61,922 nucleotides of DNA from Bacillota bacterium. GTDB taxonomy: Bacteria; Bacillota_A; Clostridia; Lachnospirales; Lachnospiraceae. Positions 17,176 through 26,423 of this stretch are shown piece by piece. Within the stretch, counting starts at the first letter, position 1. The number at the start of each line of letters is the position of its first letter. Where the stretch lies: contig JAEZTQ010000067.1 of the NCBI GenBank assembly GCA_023443625.1, positions 1-61,922 of the forward strand, read 5' to 3'. A program made the translations under genes and the position numbers. Under the pieces are notes generated by a model. The model did no database searches and was not told the DNA's origin. It saw only the letters and a program-made list of their open reading frames with translations.

Positions 17176-17967
17176 ATGAAAAAAGTGCTTACAATTGCCG
17201 GCTCCGATTGCAGTGGAGGAGCTGGTATCCAGGCTGATATAAAGACGATTACGGCACACGGAATGTATGCGATGAGTGCCATTACTGCACTTACCGCCCA
17301 GAATACGACGGGTGTCAGCAGTATATTTGAGGTTAGCCCTCAATTTGTAGGAGAACAGCTGGATATGATAGTTACGGATATTTATCCGGATGCAGTGAAA
17401 ATCGGTATGGTATCCGATATAGATATAATCGAGGTTATAGCGGTAAAGTTAAAGGAGTATAACCTAAAAAACATCGTATTAGATCCGGTTATGATATCAA
17501 CCAGCGGAAATAAACTTCTTAAGGAAGATGCAATTCATACGCTGATCCACAGATTAATGCCATGTGCTGCCATTATAACTCCCAATATTCCTGAGGCTGA
17601 GTGTATGAGCGGAGTGGCTATTCATGATAAAGCTGATATGATTAGAGCCGCAAAGGAAATAGCACATACTTATTCCGGGTATATCTTAATCAAAGGCGGT
17701 CACCTCCCCGACAGCAGCGATGATCTGCTTTATGACAACGGTGATTGCTACTGGTTTGAACAATCCAATATCAATAATCCCAATACCCATGGAACCGGAT
17801 GCACCCTTTCTTCAGCAATCGCCTGTAATCTGGCTGCCGGAAAGGATATCAGAAGCAGTATAGCATCTGCCAAGGAGTATATTACCGGTGCTTTAAAGGC
17901 AAATCTGGACATAGGAAAAGGAAGCGGACCCTTAAATCATTGCTGGAATTTATCTACAGCAGGATAA
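17176..17967 (+). CDS. thiD: HMP/HMP-phosphate kinase ThiD
   Basis: A 263-residue ribokinase-family enzyme that phosphorylates hydroxymethylpyrimidine twice, giving the ThiE substrate. Motifs: 'IAGSDCSGGAGIQADIKT' at the N-terminus, 'DAVKIGMV', 'VLDPVMISTSG', 'LIKGGHLP' and 'NTHGTGCTLSSAIA'. ATG 17176 is chosen because GGAGG lies 9 nt before it. An upstream in-frame TTG at 17161 would overlap that site. It is the last gene of the thiamine operon, followed by a long GC-rich hairpin. Confidence 0.96.
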   Translation: MKKVLTIAGSDCSGGAGIQADIKTITAHGMYAMSAITALTAQNTTGVSSIFEVSPQFVGEQLDMIVTDIYPDAVKIGMVSDIDIIEVIAVKLKEYNLKNIVLDPVMISTSGNKLLKEDAIHTLIHRLMPCAAIITPNIPEAECMSGVAIHDKADMIRAAKEIAHTYSGYILIKGGHLPDSSDDLLYDNGDCYWFEQSNINNPNTHGTGCTLSSAIACNLAAGKDIRSSIASAKEYITGALKANLDIGKGSGPLNHCWNLSTAG

Positions 17968-17973
17968 ACTCTA

Positions 17974-18019
17974 CAGGGGGCTGTAAATTATTTAGTATAC
18001 GGTTTTACACAGCCCCCTG
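17974..18019. terminator. Bidirectional terminator between thiD and a convergent gene
   Basis: CAGGGGGCTGT (17974-17984) pairs with ACAGCCCCCTG (18009-18019), an 11-bp GC-rich stem that sits 7 nt after the thiD stop and 10 nt before the end of the reverse-strand DUF3788-like gene. No strong T run is present. Confidence 0.75.
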
Positions 18020-18028
18020 TTCTAACCC

Positions 18029-18457
18029 TTAATTTTGCAGCTTAATATCAATTAGCCTTATCAAATTGATAAAGTCCTGCTTATCTCTGACTTCAATCTG
18101 AAAGGAACGTCCTTCCCTGTAGGCCTTTGCCTGCAATATATTGTTGATAATATCAAAAGGCAGTCCGCTGTCCCGGGCAGCTTCCACAGCTCTATCGCCA
18201 AATACTAGGACACCGGTGAAATACTTAGCATTTGGATACAAAAAGATTAGATTTCTTTCCTCCTTACCGGACACCAGGAGTAGTTTTTTGCACCATCCGG
18301 CTTTCTGGGTGTAAATCTTCCATTCTTCCTTGACCACACCATGACTTTCAATGTATTGTTTTAAATCCATCCAAAAACCGGCGGTTACACCTAAGGCTTC
18401 AGTCACTTCCTGCTCTGAGGGAAGTGAGTATTTATCACAGAATAAACTTAAGGACAT
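18029..18457 (-). CDS. DUF3788 family protein
   Basis: A 142-residue cytoplasmic protein resembling DUF3788: 'LGVTAGFWMDLKQYIESHGVVKEEWKIYTQKAGWCKKLLL' then 'RNLIFLYPNAKYFTGVLVFGDRAVEAA', a fold often found as a small stand-alone protein of unknown function. The ATG at 18455-18457 has ATGGAG 6 nt upstream. Longer starts (to 18517) lack a ribosome site. It converges on the thiamine operon and shares its terminator. No catalytic residues can be assigned. Confidence 0.72.
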   Translation of the reverse strand: MSLSLFCDKYSLPSEQEVTEALGVTAGFWMDLKQYIESHGVVKEEWKIYTQKAGWCKKLLLVSGKEERNLIFLYPNAKYFTGVLVFGDRAVEAARDSGLPFDIINNILQAKAYREGRSFQIEVRDKQDFINLIRLIDIKLQN

Positions 18458-18678
18458 AATAGTCTCCATTCTACTGCAAGGCAGCTCATAAACAAAAGTG
18501 AATATAACAAAGAGCAAAAAATGCTTATATGAGAAGAACCTTCCAAAATAGGTTAATTGAATAAAGTACTCTTTATTATTATATCAAATAATATATCAGA
18601 AAAAATATGACAACTGTATGTCCTATTATAAATTCTACTTAAGATATTTTTTTGGCTGGTAATTCTTATATTTTTATA

Positions 18679-18730
18679 TTGACAATATCCAAGGTGGAAT
18701 ATACAATATACTCAACGTTGGATATGTTGT
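18679..18730 (+). promoter_or_regulatory. padR promoter with overlapping PadR-type operator
   Basis: TTGACA (18679-18684), 17 nt and TACAAT (18702-18707) form the promoter. An imperfect dyad at 18703-18730 centred on CAACGTTG (arms match at 11 of 14 positions) covers the -10 and start point. The same CAAYGTTGGATATGT core recurs upstream of the ABC operon at 19602-19616, so the PadR protein probably represses both. Confidence 0.72.
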
Positions 18731-18770
18731 ATTGATATAAAATATGTTACTCATTAAAGAAGGTGAAATT

Positions 18771-19496
18771 ATGATTCGTGCATTTATCTTATATTATCTG
18801 AATATAAAGCCTACCCATGGCTACGAAATACAAAAATTTCTTCAGGTATCCGGTGCAGACCAATGGGCTAAAATTCAATCAGGCTCCATATATTATGCCC
18901 TGACTAAGCTGGAGAAGGAGAAGCATATCAGGGTACTCCGGGAAGAGCGCACCGGTTCAAGAGTACGTAAAATCTTCGAGATAACCGATAGCGGCAGGGA
19001 GGAATTGAATAAAGAAATGTCAGAGGAGCTGGACAGACCCATTGCCAATATCGGTTCCATGAAGTTCTTTACAGACCCTATTTTAGATACCTTGAGTAAA
19101 GAGGATATGTTTAAGATTATCAGTAATCACATCTTTAAGCTTAAGGAGCAGAAGGATTTCTGGGAGAAATGGTTTCATGTCAAGGGGGATAATACAGCTA
19201 CAGAACTGACCAGACTTAGTTTTCTTATGACAATAGACAATATTGAGTATCAAATCCGGTGGCATCAGGAGCTTTTAGATAACCTGGATGAATATATGGA
19301 GGCCGGCAAGCAGACAGAGCAGATTATTAAAAGCATTAATTTTGATCAAATGTATGAAAACTCTACAGTTTCAGAGGAGGAGCAAAAGCTTCAATATGCC
19401 CTTAGGCTAAAGGAAGAGATCATGAAGGATCCCCAGAATGCTGTGGTAAACCTGGATAGAATTATAGAGGAATTGCATAACCAGATTATGAAGTAA
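18771..19496 (+). CDS. PadR family transcriptional regulator
   Basis: A 241-residue regulator with an N-terminal PadR winged helix ('MIRAFILYYLNIKPTHGYEIQKFL', 'SGSIYYALTKLEKEKHIRVL', 'RKIFEITDSGREELN') and a long helical C-terminal Vir_act_alpha_C-type dimerisation region. ATG 18771 follows GAAGGTG; the in-frame ATG at 18744 has no ribosome site. It sits 226 nt before an ABC transporter operon whose promoter carries the same operator core as its own, the standard arrangement of PadR repressors controlling multidrug ABC pumps. The inducer is unknown. Confidence 0.9.
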   Translation: MIRAFILYYLNIKPTHGYEIQKFLQVSGADQWAKIQSGSIYYALTKLEKEKHIRVLREERTGSRVRKIFEITDSGREELNKEMSEELDRPIANIGSMKFFTDPILDTLSKEDMFKIISNHIFKLKEQKDFWEKWFHVKGDNTATELTRLSFLMTIDNIEYQIRWHQELLDNLDEYMEAGKQTEQIIKSINFDQMYENSTVSEEEQKLQYALRLKEEIMKDPQNAVVNLDRIIEELHNQIMK

Positions 19497-19593
19497 TGAG
19501 TTTATTTTTGACTTTATGTTATTTAGATTTCAATATAGGGATTTACTTAAGTTTTCCTCTGAAGATATATCTAGGGAGAACTTAAAAAATAAC

Positions 19594-19636
19594 TACATAC
19601 CCAATGTTGGATATGTAACATAAAATAGTTTATATA
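19594..19636 (+). promoter_or_regulatory. ABC operon promoter and PadR operator
   Basis: A 24-nt dyad (TACATACCCAAT / GTTGGATATGTA, 10 of 12 arm positions symmetrical) spans 19594-19617. A candidate -35 (TTGGAT, 19607-19612) lies inside it, with TATATA at 19631-19636 after 18 nt. Binding here would block RNA polymerase. Confidence 0.65.
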
Positions 19637-19722
19637 AGATATAAAAGTATAAGCTAATATCTATTAGGGTTATTAATAAAATTAGATTGAGCTTAATTAA
19701 AAATTAATTGGAGGGGGTTAAT

Positions 19723-20496
19723 ATGAGCTTATTACTGGAGGTTAAGGATTTATCAAAAGCCTATGATGAAAAACAGGTGGTACAGAACATTCAATTTGCA
19801 GTGAGGGAGGGTGAATTACTTGGCTTTATCGGGCCTAATGGGGCAGGAAAGAGTACCACTATTAAAATGTTAATCGATGTTGAGACTAAGGATTCTGGTG
19901 AAATTTTATTAAGGGGTGAGAGGATAGAGCAAGGATTAAAGTCAGGAAAAGGGTCGGCAGCCTTTAAAAAATCCATGGGGGTAGTGCCTCAGGATATCGC
20001 TGTTTACGATGACATAAGTGCTTATAACAACGTTAAATTCTTTTGTTCCTTATATGGATTTCGTGGGAAAGAGCTAACAGAGAAGGTAAGGGAGGCGCTT
20101 GAATTTGTAGGGTTATGGGAACGCAGAAAGGAGCTGCCGACGAAGTTTTCCGGTGGCATGAAGCGAAGACTGAACATTGCCTGCTCTATTGCCCACTCAC
20201 CAAAGCTGCTGATTATGGATGAACCTACTGTGGGCATTGATCCCCAATCCAGAAATCATATTATGGATGCCATTAGAGTGTTGAACCAAAGAGGGACAAC
20301 AGTAATTTATGTCTCTCATTATATGGAAGAAATCGAAGCAATCTGTGATCGTGTAGTCATTATGGATCACGGTAAGATCATAGAAGATATGGAGAAGGAT
20401 AAGCTAAAGAGTAAATATAAGGAGCAGGGCAGGAATACCCTGGAAGAAATATTTCTACATTTAACAGGTACTCAACTGCGGGATGAGGAGGCTTAA
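19723..20496 (+). CDS. ABC transporter ATP-binding protein
   Basis: This 257-residue ABC ATPase has Walker A 'GPNGAGKSTTIK', the Q-loop at 'VVPQDIAVYDD', signature 'KFSGGMKRRLNIACS', Walker B 'LLIMDEPTVGIDP' and the H-loop 'YVSHYMEE'. It belongs to the drug-export/ABC-2 class. ATG 19723 follows GGAGGGGG; an in-frame TTG at 19708 overlaps that site and is rejected. It pairs with the two permease genes immediately downstream, and PadR-type control suggests a drug or peptide export pump induced by its substrate. Confidence 0.92.
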   Translation: MSLLLEVKDLSKAYDEKQVVQNIQFAVREGELLGFIGPNGAGKSTTIKMLIDVETKDSGEILLRGERIEQGLKSGKGSAAFKKSMGVVPQDIAVYDDISAYNNVKFFCSLYGFRGKELTEKVREALEFVGLWERRKELPTKFSGGMKRRLNIACSIAHSPKLLIMDEPTVGIDPQSRNHIMDAIRVLNQRGTTVIYVSHYMEEIEAICDRVVIMDHGKIIEDMEKDKLKSKYKEQGRNTLEEIFLHLTGTQLRDEEA

Positions 20497-20501
20497 AGAC
20501 T

Positions 20502-21269
20502 ATGACAGGCTTTTTTAATTTGTTTTGCCATGATATGAAGCGCAGAATGAAGGACAGCTTCCTCATTGGCTATAATATTATTTTTCCTATCCTTATGATT
20601 GTTTTACTAGGCTATCTGTCCTCAGAAAGTTATGGCAGGAGTTTTACAGGTTATCAGTATTATAGTATTGTCATCCTTCCTTTTTGCATTGCTATGGCTG
20701 TAATAACAGCAGCATATACCGGAAAGGAGGATACATACAAGAAGACGGCCCTACGATTTCTCTTTGCACCCATATCTTATGCCCAGATCGTAGCGGCCAA
20801 GCTCTTCTCCTGTACCTTAGTAATCAGCTGCTGTAATACTTTAGTTCTTATCTTTGCCTTTCTAGTATTTAAGCTTCCTGTGATAGCTTATATATTACCA
20901 ATCACCGCACTACTTACAGCTGAAACCTTTGCAGTATGTGCCATTGGTTTGTTTATTGGACTTGGCATGAAGAATTTTGTATTAATGAAAAATATTCTTA
21001 ATATTCCAATCTGCGGGGCAGCAGTACTGGCAGGTGCATTTTTCCCCCTTGGAACCTTCAATTCCAGGTTGGAGTTTATCATAAAGCTTTCTCCCTTAAC
21101 CTGGGTAAACAGGAGCATGTTTCTTTGTATTTATGATAAGGACTTAAGGCTCCTGTGGCAGACAGCTTCAGTCTTTATCCTTGTTGGAATTATCTTCACC
21201 CTATTAGCTGTCAGATTATTTAAGAAGGAGGAATTTATCCATGGGGATTTACCTGGTTATGATAAATAA
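20502..21269 (+). CDS. ABC-2 type permease subunit 1
   Basis: A 255-residue membrane protein with about six hydrophobic segments (from 'IIFPILMIVLLGYL' to 'VFILVGIIFTLLAVRLF') and the ABC-2 permease layout. It starts 5 nt after the ATPase gene and overlaps the next permease gene by 29 nt, implying translational coupling and a heteromeric pump. Substrate unknown. Confidence 0.85.
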   Translation: MTGFFNLFCHDMKRRMKDSFLIGYNIIFPILMIVLLGYLSSESYGRSFTGYQYYSIVILPFCIAMAVITAAYTGKEDTYKKTALRFLFAPISYAQIVAAKLFSCTLVISCCNTLVLIFAFLVFKLPVIAYILPITALLTAETFAVCAIGLFIGLGMKNFVLMKNILNIPICGAAVLAGAFFPLGTFNSRLEFIIKLSPLTWVNRSMFLCIYDKDLRLLWQTASVFILVGIIFTLLAVRLFKKEEFIHGDLPGYDK

Positions 21270-22164
21270 TTTAAGAAGGAGCTGGCATCATAAGTTATTA
21301 TTTGCAGTAACCTTTCTATTACCTGTTCTACTATGCCTCTTACTTGGAATGGTGAAATTTGATAAGCCCAGTATCCGGGTGGGAATTCTTCTGCCTGCTA
21401 GGAAAGAGATAAAAGTGTCTGATATGGATAAACTATATCCTTTGCTGGATAGTTCAATAGGAGTTGAGTATAGGGAGGCGAAGGAAGATAGGATAAATAC
21501 TGATTTAATGTCGGGAAGATTTCATATGATAATGGATTATCGCGAAAGTATTACCATAGATCATTTTGAGGTATTATCCTATCAGAGTGAAGATAAAATA
21601 GCGCTGATTAAAGATGCCCTTCATGGGGCAATCACTAAGAGAGAACCAGTTTCTCTCATAGGCTTGAACAAAGAAGGGCTATCCGTAACGGAAAGATCGG
21701 TGGCAATCCTACTGACGCTTTTTATGGTCTTCTCCTCCATTTATACTTCTGCAATAATTAGAGACAGAAAAAGCGGTATACTAACAAGGTTTCAATTTGC
21801 AAGAAAGAGCAGCATAAGTTATATCCTGGGATACATGCTCTACAATTTTATTATTACCTATTGTCAGGTATTGCTTTGCAATGGAGTACTAATGGCAGTG
21901 GAAAAGGATTATAATCCAGGTCTTGCAGGGGGCATTCTTATATCCATAGTAATCCCTTCCCTTGCTACCGTGTTCTCTATGCTTATCTGCCTTATTAGTC
22001 ATAGCGAGGTTCAGGCTAATATTACTGCTTCAGCCCTGGCAGCAGTTATGTCATTGTTAGGAGGGGTATTTGTAGCTGTGGAGGCTATGCCAGGGTTACT
22101 TAGGATATTAAGCTTTACCAGCCCCGTCCGTTGGGTGGTGGAACTGATGGGGATATTGAGGTAA
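21241..22164 (+). CDS. ABC-2 type permease subunit 2
   Basis: A 307-residue ABC-2 permease with one N-terminal helix, a ~130-residue extracytoplasmic loop ('KEIKVSDMDKLYPLLD' onwards) and five further helices towards the C-terminus, the layout of YhgE/DrrB-like exporters. AAGGAGG lies inside the upstream permease gene, 10 nt before this ATG. It ends 6 nt before the convergent DUF2804 gene, with no separate terminator visible. Confidence 0.85.
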   Translation: MGIYLVMINNLRRSWHHKLLFAVTFLLPVLLCLLLGMVKFDKPSIRVGILLPARKEIKVSDMDKLYPLLDSSIGVEYREAKEDRINTDLMSGRFHMIMDYRESITIDHFEVLSYQSEDKIALIKDALHGAITKREPVSLIGLNKEGLSVTERSVAILLTLFMVFSSIYTSAIIRDRKSGILTRFQFARKSSISYILGYMLYNFIITYCQVLLCNGVLMAVEKDYNPGLAGGILISIVIPSLATVFSMLICLISHSEVQANITASALAAVMSLLGGVFVAVEAMPGLLRILSFTSPVRWVVELMGILR

Positions 22165-22170
22165 TCCCCT

Positions 22171-23265
22171 TTACCAACGGTTTTCAACTCTCTCTGCAAA
22201 GCCCAAAAAATCATTTAGATATATAATGGTACTGTCATCTAGAACAGCTGTACCGGAGTATTTGCCAAATACCTGATGTTGATTAGTTGATAGTATAATA
22301 ATTGATAAATTGGCATTGCGATCCAGGATGGGTGTGAATTTTAAATTAAGCCTGCGGTCCGAGGAAGTTATGATCCAGGGCTTCATATATTCATATTCAT
22401 CCCTGGTATTTTTGGGAATATGAAAGGTAACATCATCTAATTTATTCCCATGACCGTTAAAAAACAACATATTTTCTGTGGCTGCAGAAGTATCTCCAAA
22501 TCCATAACCCAGATTAAATCCAAAAAGATTACCATCAACGAAGCCCTGAGAAGCACCCCAATACCAGGTAGTCTTATAGGGCCAGATTCCACGCCCCCAA
22601 TCCAGAAGGCCAAAGGATTCATATGGAGCAAAGAAGTAGGTTTTATCACCTGTTTTAACGCTGCCCGATGCAATCATACCAATGATTTTCTGATTATAGT
22701 AGAACTGTTTTTTACTTTCTTTAAATGGTGTTGCTATGGTCATAGAATCCTTTGGCTCAGGGGATAGGGTTATGCATAGCTCCAGCTGCCTGTCATTATC
22801 CTTCTGTTCATCTATAGGTTTTTGAATGGATTGTACTAGTGTATCTATTATAGTATTTTCCTGCTGATTAAAATCTTTGATCCATAGATTGATTTCACGC
22901 TGATGATTTACATGCCTAATGGATACATTGACTTCACTATCCTGATATTGGATATCACCTGTCTTGGAGGACTGGGGCATGGACATATGGGGGACAACTC
23001 TCACGAAGGTTTTTGTCCTTTCTGTCTTATCATTAAAATTAATAAAGGATGCACTGATCAGTACAATAGAAGTACTTTGAGCTACAGTCAGTGCTATAGC
23101 ATAATTATTATTATATATCAGATAGTAGTCCCATTCTTTTAACCTTAATTTCCATGCAGCATCCTTCCTCTGATATCTAAGAAGTGGAGATGTGGCATAC
23201 CCCTTTTGTATTAGCTCTCCTTGTTTGTCTAACAGGTTCGAAGGTTTTGTTATTCTATGCTGCAT
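22171..23265 (-). CDS. DUF2804 domain-containing protein
   Basis: A 364-residue protein matching DUF2804 across its length: an N-terminal 'KPSNLLDKQGELIQKGYATSPLL'-type segment, 'RLKEWDYYLIYNNNYAIALTVA', and the C-terminal aromatic and glycine-rich block 'DWGRGIWPYKTTWYWGAS' followed by 'GFNLGYGFGDTSAATENM'. The family is beta-rich and of unknown function, with some resemblance to lipocalin-like or AttH-like folds. No signal peptide or membrane segment is apparent. The ATG has GGAGG 7 nt upstream on the reverse strand. It is monocistronic. Confidence 0.82.
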   Translation of the reverse strand: MQHRITKPSNLLDKQGELIQKGYATSPLLRYQRKDAAWKLRLKEWDYYLIYNNNYAIALTVAQSTSIVLISASFINFNDKTERTKTFVRVVPHMSMPQSSKTGDIQYQDSEVNVSIRHVNHQREINLWIKDFNQQENTIIDTLVQSIQKPIDEQKDNDRQLELCITLSPEPKDSMTIATPFKESKKQFYYNQKIIGMIASGSVKTGDKTYFFAPYESFGLLDWGRGIWPYKTTWYWGASQGFVDGNLFGFNLGYGFGDTSAATENMLFFNGHGNKLDDVTFHIPKNTRDEYEYMKPWIITSSDRRLNLKFTPILDRNANLSIIILSTNQHQVFGKYSGTAVLDDSTIIYLNDFLGFAERVENRW

Positions 23266-23592
23266 ATAAATCCTCCATACATAGTTTATTATTCTTAAGG
23301 GGAGGACATCCTCCGCAAAAGAAACTATATCTACTATAATCTATTAGAAAAGATGCAATAGTTTCCTTGTCCCGTGAAAAATAAGGACTTTTTAAAAATA
23401 TTTTATTTTATCAGGAAATAGACAAAAGTCAGGTAATCTATATATGGACCTATCTAGAAAATATGCTCTGATTTATAATTCATTATATATGAAGTTTTAA
23501 ACAAATCTTAATCTTTCCAGAAGATGCTATGATATAATAATCTAAGGTATACTGAAAAATAAGCTATTAATAGTAATGGGAGGAAAATAATT
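23266..23592. other. Intergenic region with a small GGAGG/CCTCC hairpin
   Basis: This 327-bp divergent gap contains a perfect small hairpin (GGAGG, ACAT, CCTCC; 23301-23314) and a TATAAT-like box at ~23532 serving the downstream gene. No small ORF with a good ribosome site was seen. Confidence 0.4.
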
Positions 23593-24531
23593 ATGTTTGG
23601 CAAAATGAATGAAGAATTACAAAAAGCCCAGGAGGGAATGCTTCGATACAAAAAAATCATGTCCATGCTAAAGGAATTGGAAGAACAGCGGCTTGCACTG
23701 ACAGATAAAGTGAGTAAGTTAAAGGAGCAGGTAGAGAAGGAAGATTTGGATGTGGAGTATTTGGAAGGAAAGAGTATCACACATATCTTTTATTCAATCT
23801 TAGGAAACCTGGATGAAAAACTAGATAAAGAACGAGATGAGGCCTTGGCAGCCAGACTAAAATATGATCAAGCATATGGAGAACTTGGTAGTGTGGAGGC
23901 TAATATTGCAAGTTTGCGTTTGGAACAGGAAGAATATAAAGATTGTGAAAGAATATATTCGAGATTATATGAAGAGAAAAAGGAACAATTAATGTCATCC
24001 AGCTCTAAGACAGGGGAAGAAATATTAAATCTATCGGAAAAGATTACTGTACTAAAGAATTATAATAAGGAGATTGGGGAGGCTATCCATGCAGGAAAGA
24101 AGGTTTTAAATCATTTAGAATCAGCCTCTAATAGCCTTGATAGTGCAAGAGGTTGGGGTACTTGGGATATGTTTGGTGGTGGATTTATCTCAGATTTGGC
24201 AAAGCATTCCCATATTGATGAGGCAAAGGATGCGGTATCAATGGCACAAAGAGAATTATCCCATTTTCGTAGCGAGTTAGCAGATGTGAAACTTTCCAAA
24301 AACATTAGTATTGAGATTGGCGACTTTGCCAAATTTGCTGATTTCTTCTTTGATGGATTAATTGCCGATTGGCATATGCAGTCAAAGATTAAGGATTCTT
24401 CAGAAAGTGTTAATAGCACCAAAAGTCAAGTCGAGAGGGTAGTTGCTAAGCTTAAAGGTATGGAGAGGGAGACCTTGGCTACCATAGCCTCCTTAGAACA
24501 GGAGATGAACACCTTAATTACGAAAGCCTAG
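23593..24531 (+). CDS. Coiled-coil protein of unknown function
   Basis: A 312-residue hydrophilic protein dominated by predicted coiled coils: residues ~5-60 ('EELQKAQEGMLRYKKIMSMLKELEEQ'), ~75-185, and the C-terminal ~40 residues. The middle has a less helical 'SARGWGTWDMFGGGFISDLAKHSHIDEAKDA' stretch. It lacks a signal peptide or membrane segment. GGGAGG precedes the ATG. I do not recognise a named family. Similar proteins occur as stand-alone genes in Lachnospiraceae, but this is recall only. Confidence 0.7.
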   Translation: MFGKMNEELQKAQEGMLRYKKIMSMLKELEEQRLALTDKVSKLKEQVEKEDLDVEYLEGKSITHIFYSILGNLDEKLDKERDEALAARLKYDQAYGELGSVEANIASLRLEQEEYKDCERIYSRLYEEKKEQLMSSSSKTGEEILNLSEKITVLKNYNKEIGEAIHAGKKVLNHLESASNSLDSARGWGTWDMFGGGFISDLAKHSHIDEAKDAVSMAQRELSHFRSELADVKLSKNISIEIGDFAKFADFFFDGLIADWHMQSKIKDSSESVNSTKSQVERVVAKLKGMERETLATIASLEQEMNTLITKA

Positions 24532-24703
24532 GAATTAATTTGAAGATACAACCTGTCAATCCACTTTCAGCCAACCTTAATGGTTTCAAGCAGAGGTAGA
24601 CAAATCTTAAGATTATCTTTATAATGATACGTGGTTAAAGATAGAGATTTGATAAGAAAGAGGAGGACAGGTAAGTCCTTATATGGACCAACCTAAAAGA
24701 TAG

Positions 24704-26149
24704 ATGAAAAAAGGTCAGATTTATGAAGGGTTAGTTACCAGAGTAGATTTTCCCAATAAAGGAATTGTTGATATAGAAGGAGAAAAGGTAGTAGTCAAGA
24801 ACACCATGCCAGGACAGAAGATTAGCTTTGCAGTTTATAAGGTTAAAAGCGGTAAAGTGGAGGGTAGACTTCTAGAGGTACTTGCAAAATCTCCGCTAGA
24901 AAGTAGAGAGAAGGCTTGTAGAGGCTTTGGTGAGTGTGGAGGCTGTAGTTATCAGACCATGTCTTATGAAAAACAATTAGACATGAAGAAAGAACAGGTA
25001 ATGAGGCTGATAGATCAGGTCTGTAAAGAATATAACTTCGAAGGAATACTGGAAAGTCCTGTGGAATGGGGATATCGCAACAAGATGGAATTCTCCTTTG
25101 GAGATGAATTTAAGGATGGACCGCTGGCCCTGGGACTTCATAAGAAGGGAAGCTTTCACGATATTCTTACTGTAGATGACTGCCAAATTGTGGATAGAGA
25201 CTTCAATTTGGTCTTAGAATGTGTATTAAAGTACTGTTCAGAGCTGGGACTAGATTTTTATCATAAGCTTACCCATAAGGGATATTTGAGACATCTGCTT
25301 GTTAGAAAGGCAGTAAAGACCGGCGAGATACTTGTTAATATCATTAGCACCTCTCAGGAAGAAGGGACCAAGGCAGCAGGAGATAAGGACATAAGCATGG
25401 ATATGGCTGATAATGAGATTAAGCTAGAGAATGCAGAGGATATTTTTGCTCCCCTGGCTTTAAGTCTATTGAAACTGCCACTGCAAGGCAGGATTGCCGG
25501 AATATATCATATCTACAATGACAGCTTGGCGGATGTGGTAAAGAGTGACCGTATGGTAGCACTTTACGGAAGAGACTACATTTATGAAGAGATACTGGGC
25601 TTGAAGTTTAAGATATCGACCTTCTCATTCTTTCAAACCAACTCCTTGGGGGCAGAGGTCTTATACTCTAAGGTCAGAGAATATGTAGGAGAGACGAAGG
25701 ATAAAACTATCTTTGACCTTTATAGTGGTACCGGCACCATTGCCCAGCTTCTTGCCCCTATAGCAAAGAAAGTAACCGGAGTGGAAATCGTAGAAGAAGC
25801 AGTGGAGGCGGCAAAAGAAAATGCAGCCTTAAACGGGCTCTCCAACTGTGAATTTATAGCCGGGGATGTGCTTAAGGTCATTGATTCACTGGAAGATAAA
25901 CCGGATATTATTGTTCTCGATCCCCCACGGGATGGAATTCACCCAAAAGCCTTAGATAAGATTATAAATTTTGGTGTAGATAAGATTGTCTATATCTCCT
26001 GTAAGCCGACATCGCTGGTAAGGGATTTGGAAGTACTGCAGGAAAAAGGGTATAAGGTGGAGAAGGTCTGTGCAGTGGATATGTTCCCGGAGACGGTGCA
26101 CGTTGAGAGTATAATTCTGATGACGTATTGTGGTTCGGGGAAGAAATAA
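24704..26149 (+). CDS. rlmD: 23S rRNA (uracil-5-)-methyltransferase RlmD/RumA family
   Basis: This 481-residue TrmA/RumA-family enzyme uses SAM to methylate a uracil in 23S rRNA. It shows an N-terminal TRAM-like beta domain, the 4Fe-4S cysteines in 'CRGFGECGGCSYQ', SAM motif 'FDLYSGTGTIAQLLA', 'DPPRDGIHPKAL', and the catalytic Cys in 'VYISCKPTSLVRDL'. A ~35-residue acidic insert ('EEGTKAAGDKDISMDMADNE') interrupts the central domain. A TAG immediately precedes the ATG in frame, fixing the start. The nearest Shine-Dalgarno (AGGAGG, 24661) is far away, so initiation may be weak. An intrinsic terminator follows. Confidence 0.9.
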   Translation: MKKGQIYEGLVTRVDFPNKGIVDIEGEKVVVKNTMPGQKISFAVYKVKSGKVEGRLLEVLAKSPLESREKACRGFGECGGCSYQTMSYEKQLDMKKEQVMRLIDQVCKEYNFEGILESPVEWGYRNKMEFSFGDEFKDGPLALGLHKKGSFHDILTVDDCQIVDRDFNLVLECVLKYCSELGLDFYHKLTHKGYLRHLLVRKAVKTGEILVNIISTSQEEGTKAAGDKDISMDMADNEIKLENAEDIFAPLALSLLKLPLQGRIAGIYHIYNDSLADVVKSDRMVALYGRDYIYEEILGLKFKISTFSFFQTNSLGAEVLYSKVREYVGETKDKTIFDLYSGTGTIAQLLAPIAKKVTGVEIVEEAVEAAKENAALNGLSNCEFIAGDVLKVIDSLEDKPDIIVLDPPRDGIHPKALDKIINFGVDKIVYISCKPTSLVRDLEVLQEKGYKVEKVCAVDMFPETVHVESIILMTYCGSGKK

Positions 26150-26190
26150 TAGAGCTTGACCACAACATGTAGTGGTTTGAGGATTAAAAT

Positions 26191-26238
26191 GGGGTCAAAA
26201 ATCGGTGGAAAAACACCACTTTTTGACCCCTATTTTTT
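26191..26238 (+). terminator. Intrinsic terminator after rlmD
   Basis: GGGGTCAAAAA pairs with TTTTTGACCCC around an inner hairpin (GGTGG/CCACC), followed by TATTTTTT. Its 3' arm forms the start of a repeated promoter block. Confidence 0.9.
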
Positions 26239-26330
26239 GGGTCATTTATAGATGACATAGGGTTATTTGAGTGATGATAAGATAAAAATGAGAAAAACAG
26301 GTTGATAAATTGATGGGTGAATTATATACT
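26221..26330 (+). promoter_or_regulatory. Repeated promoter block, copy 1
   Basis: About 108 bp shared, with scattered differences, with 40473-40580. It contains a short dyad GTCAT-TTATAG-ATGAC (26241-26256), the block ATAGGGTTATTTGAGTGATGA, and a promoter TTGATA (26302-26307), 17 nt, TATACT (26325-26330). It precedes the DUF4111 nucleotidyltransferase gene. Confidence 0.72.
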
Positions 26331-26423
26331 ATGGATGAACATTAGTAGTATAAGACGAAGTAAGCTGCATATAAAAGATAAAAAGATACTGAAATCAAAA
26401 ATCAATTTTGAGAGGTGAAAGTG

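Noticed and set aside
24661..24703. Six-codon ORF directly before rlmD
   Set aside because: The Shine-Dalgarno is too far from its ATG, and no regulatory structure supports it beyond a very small hairpin.
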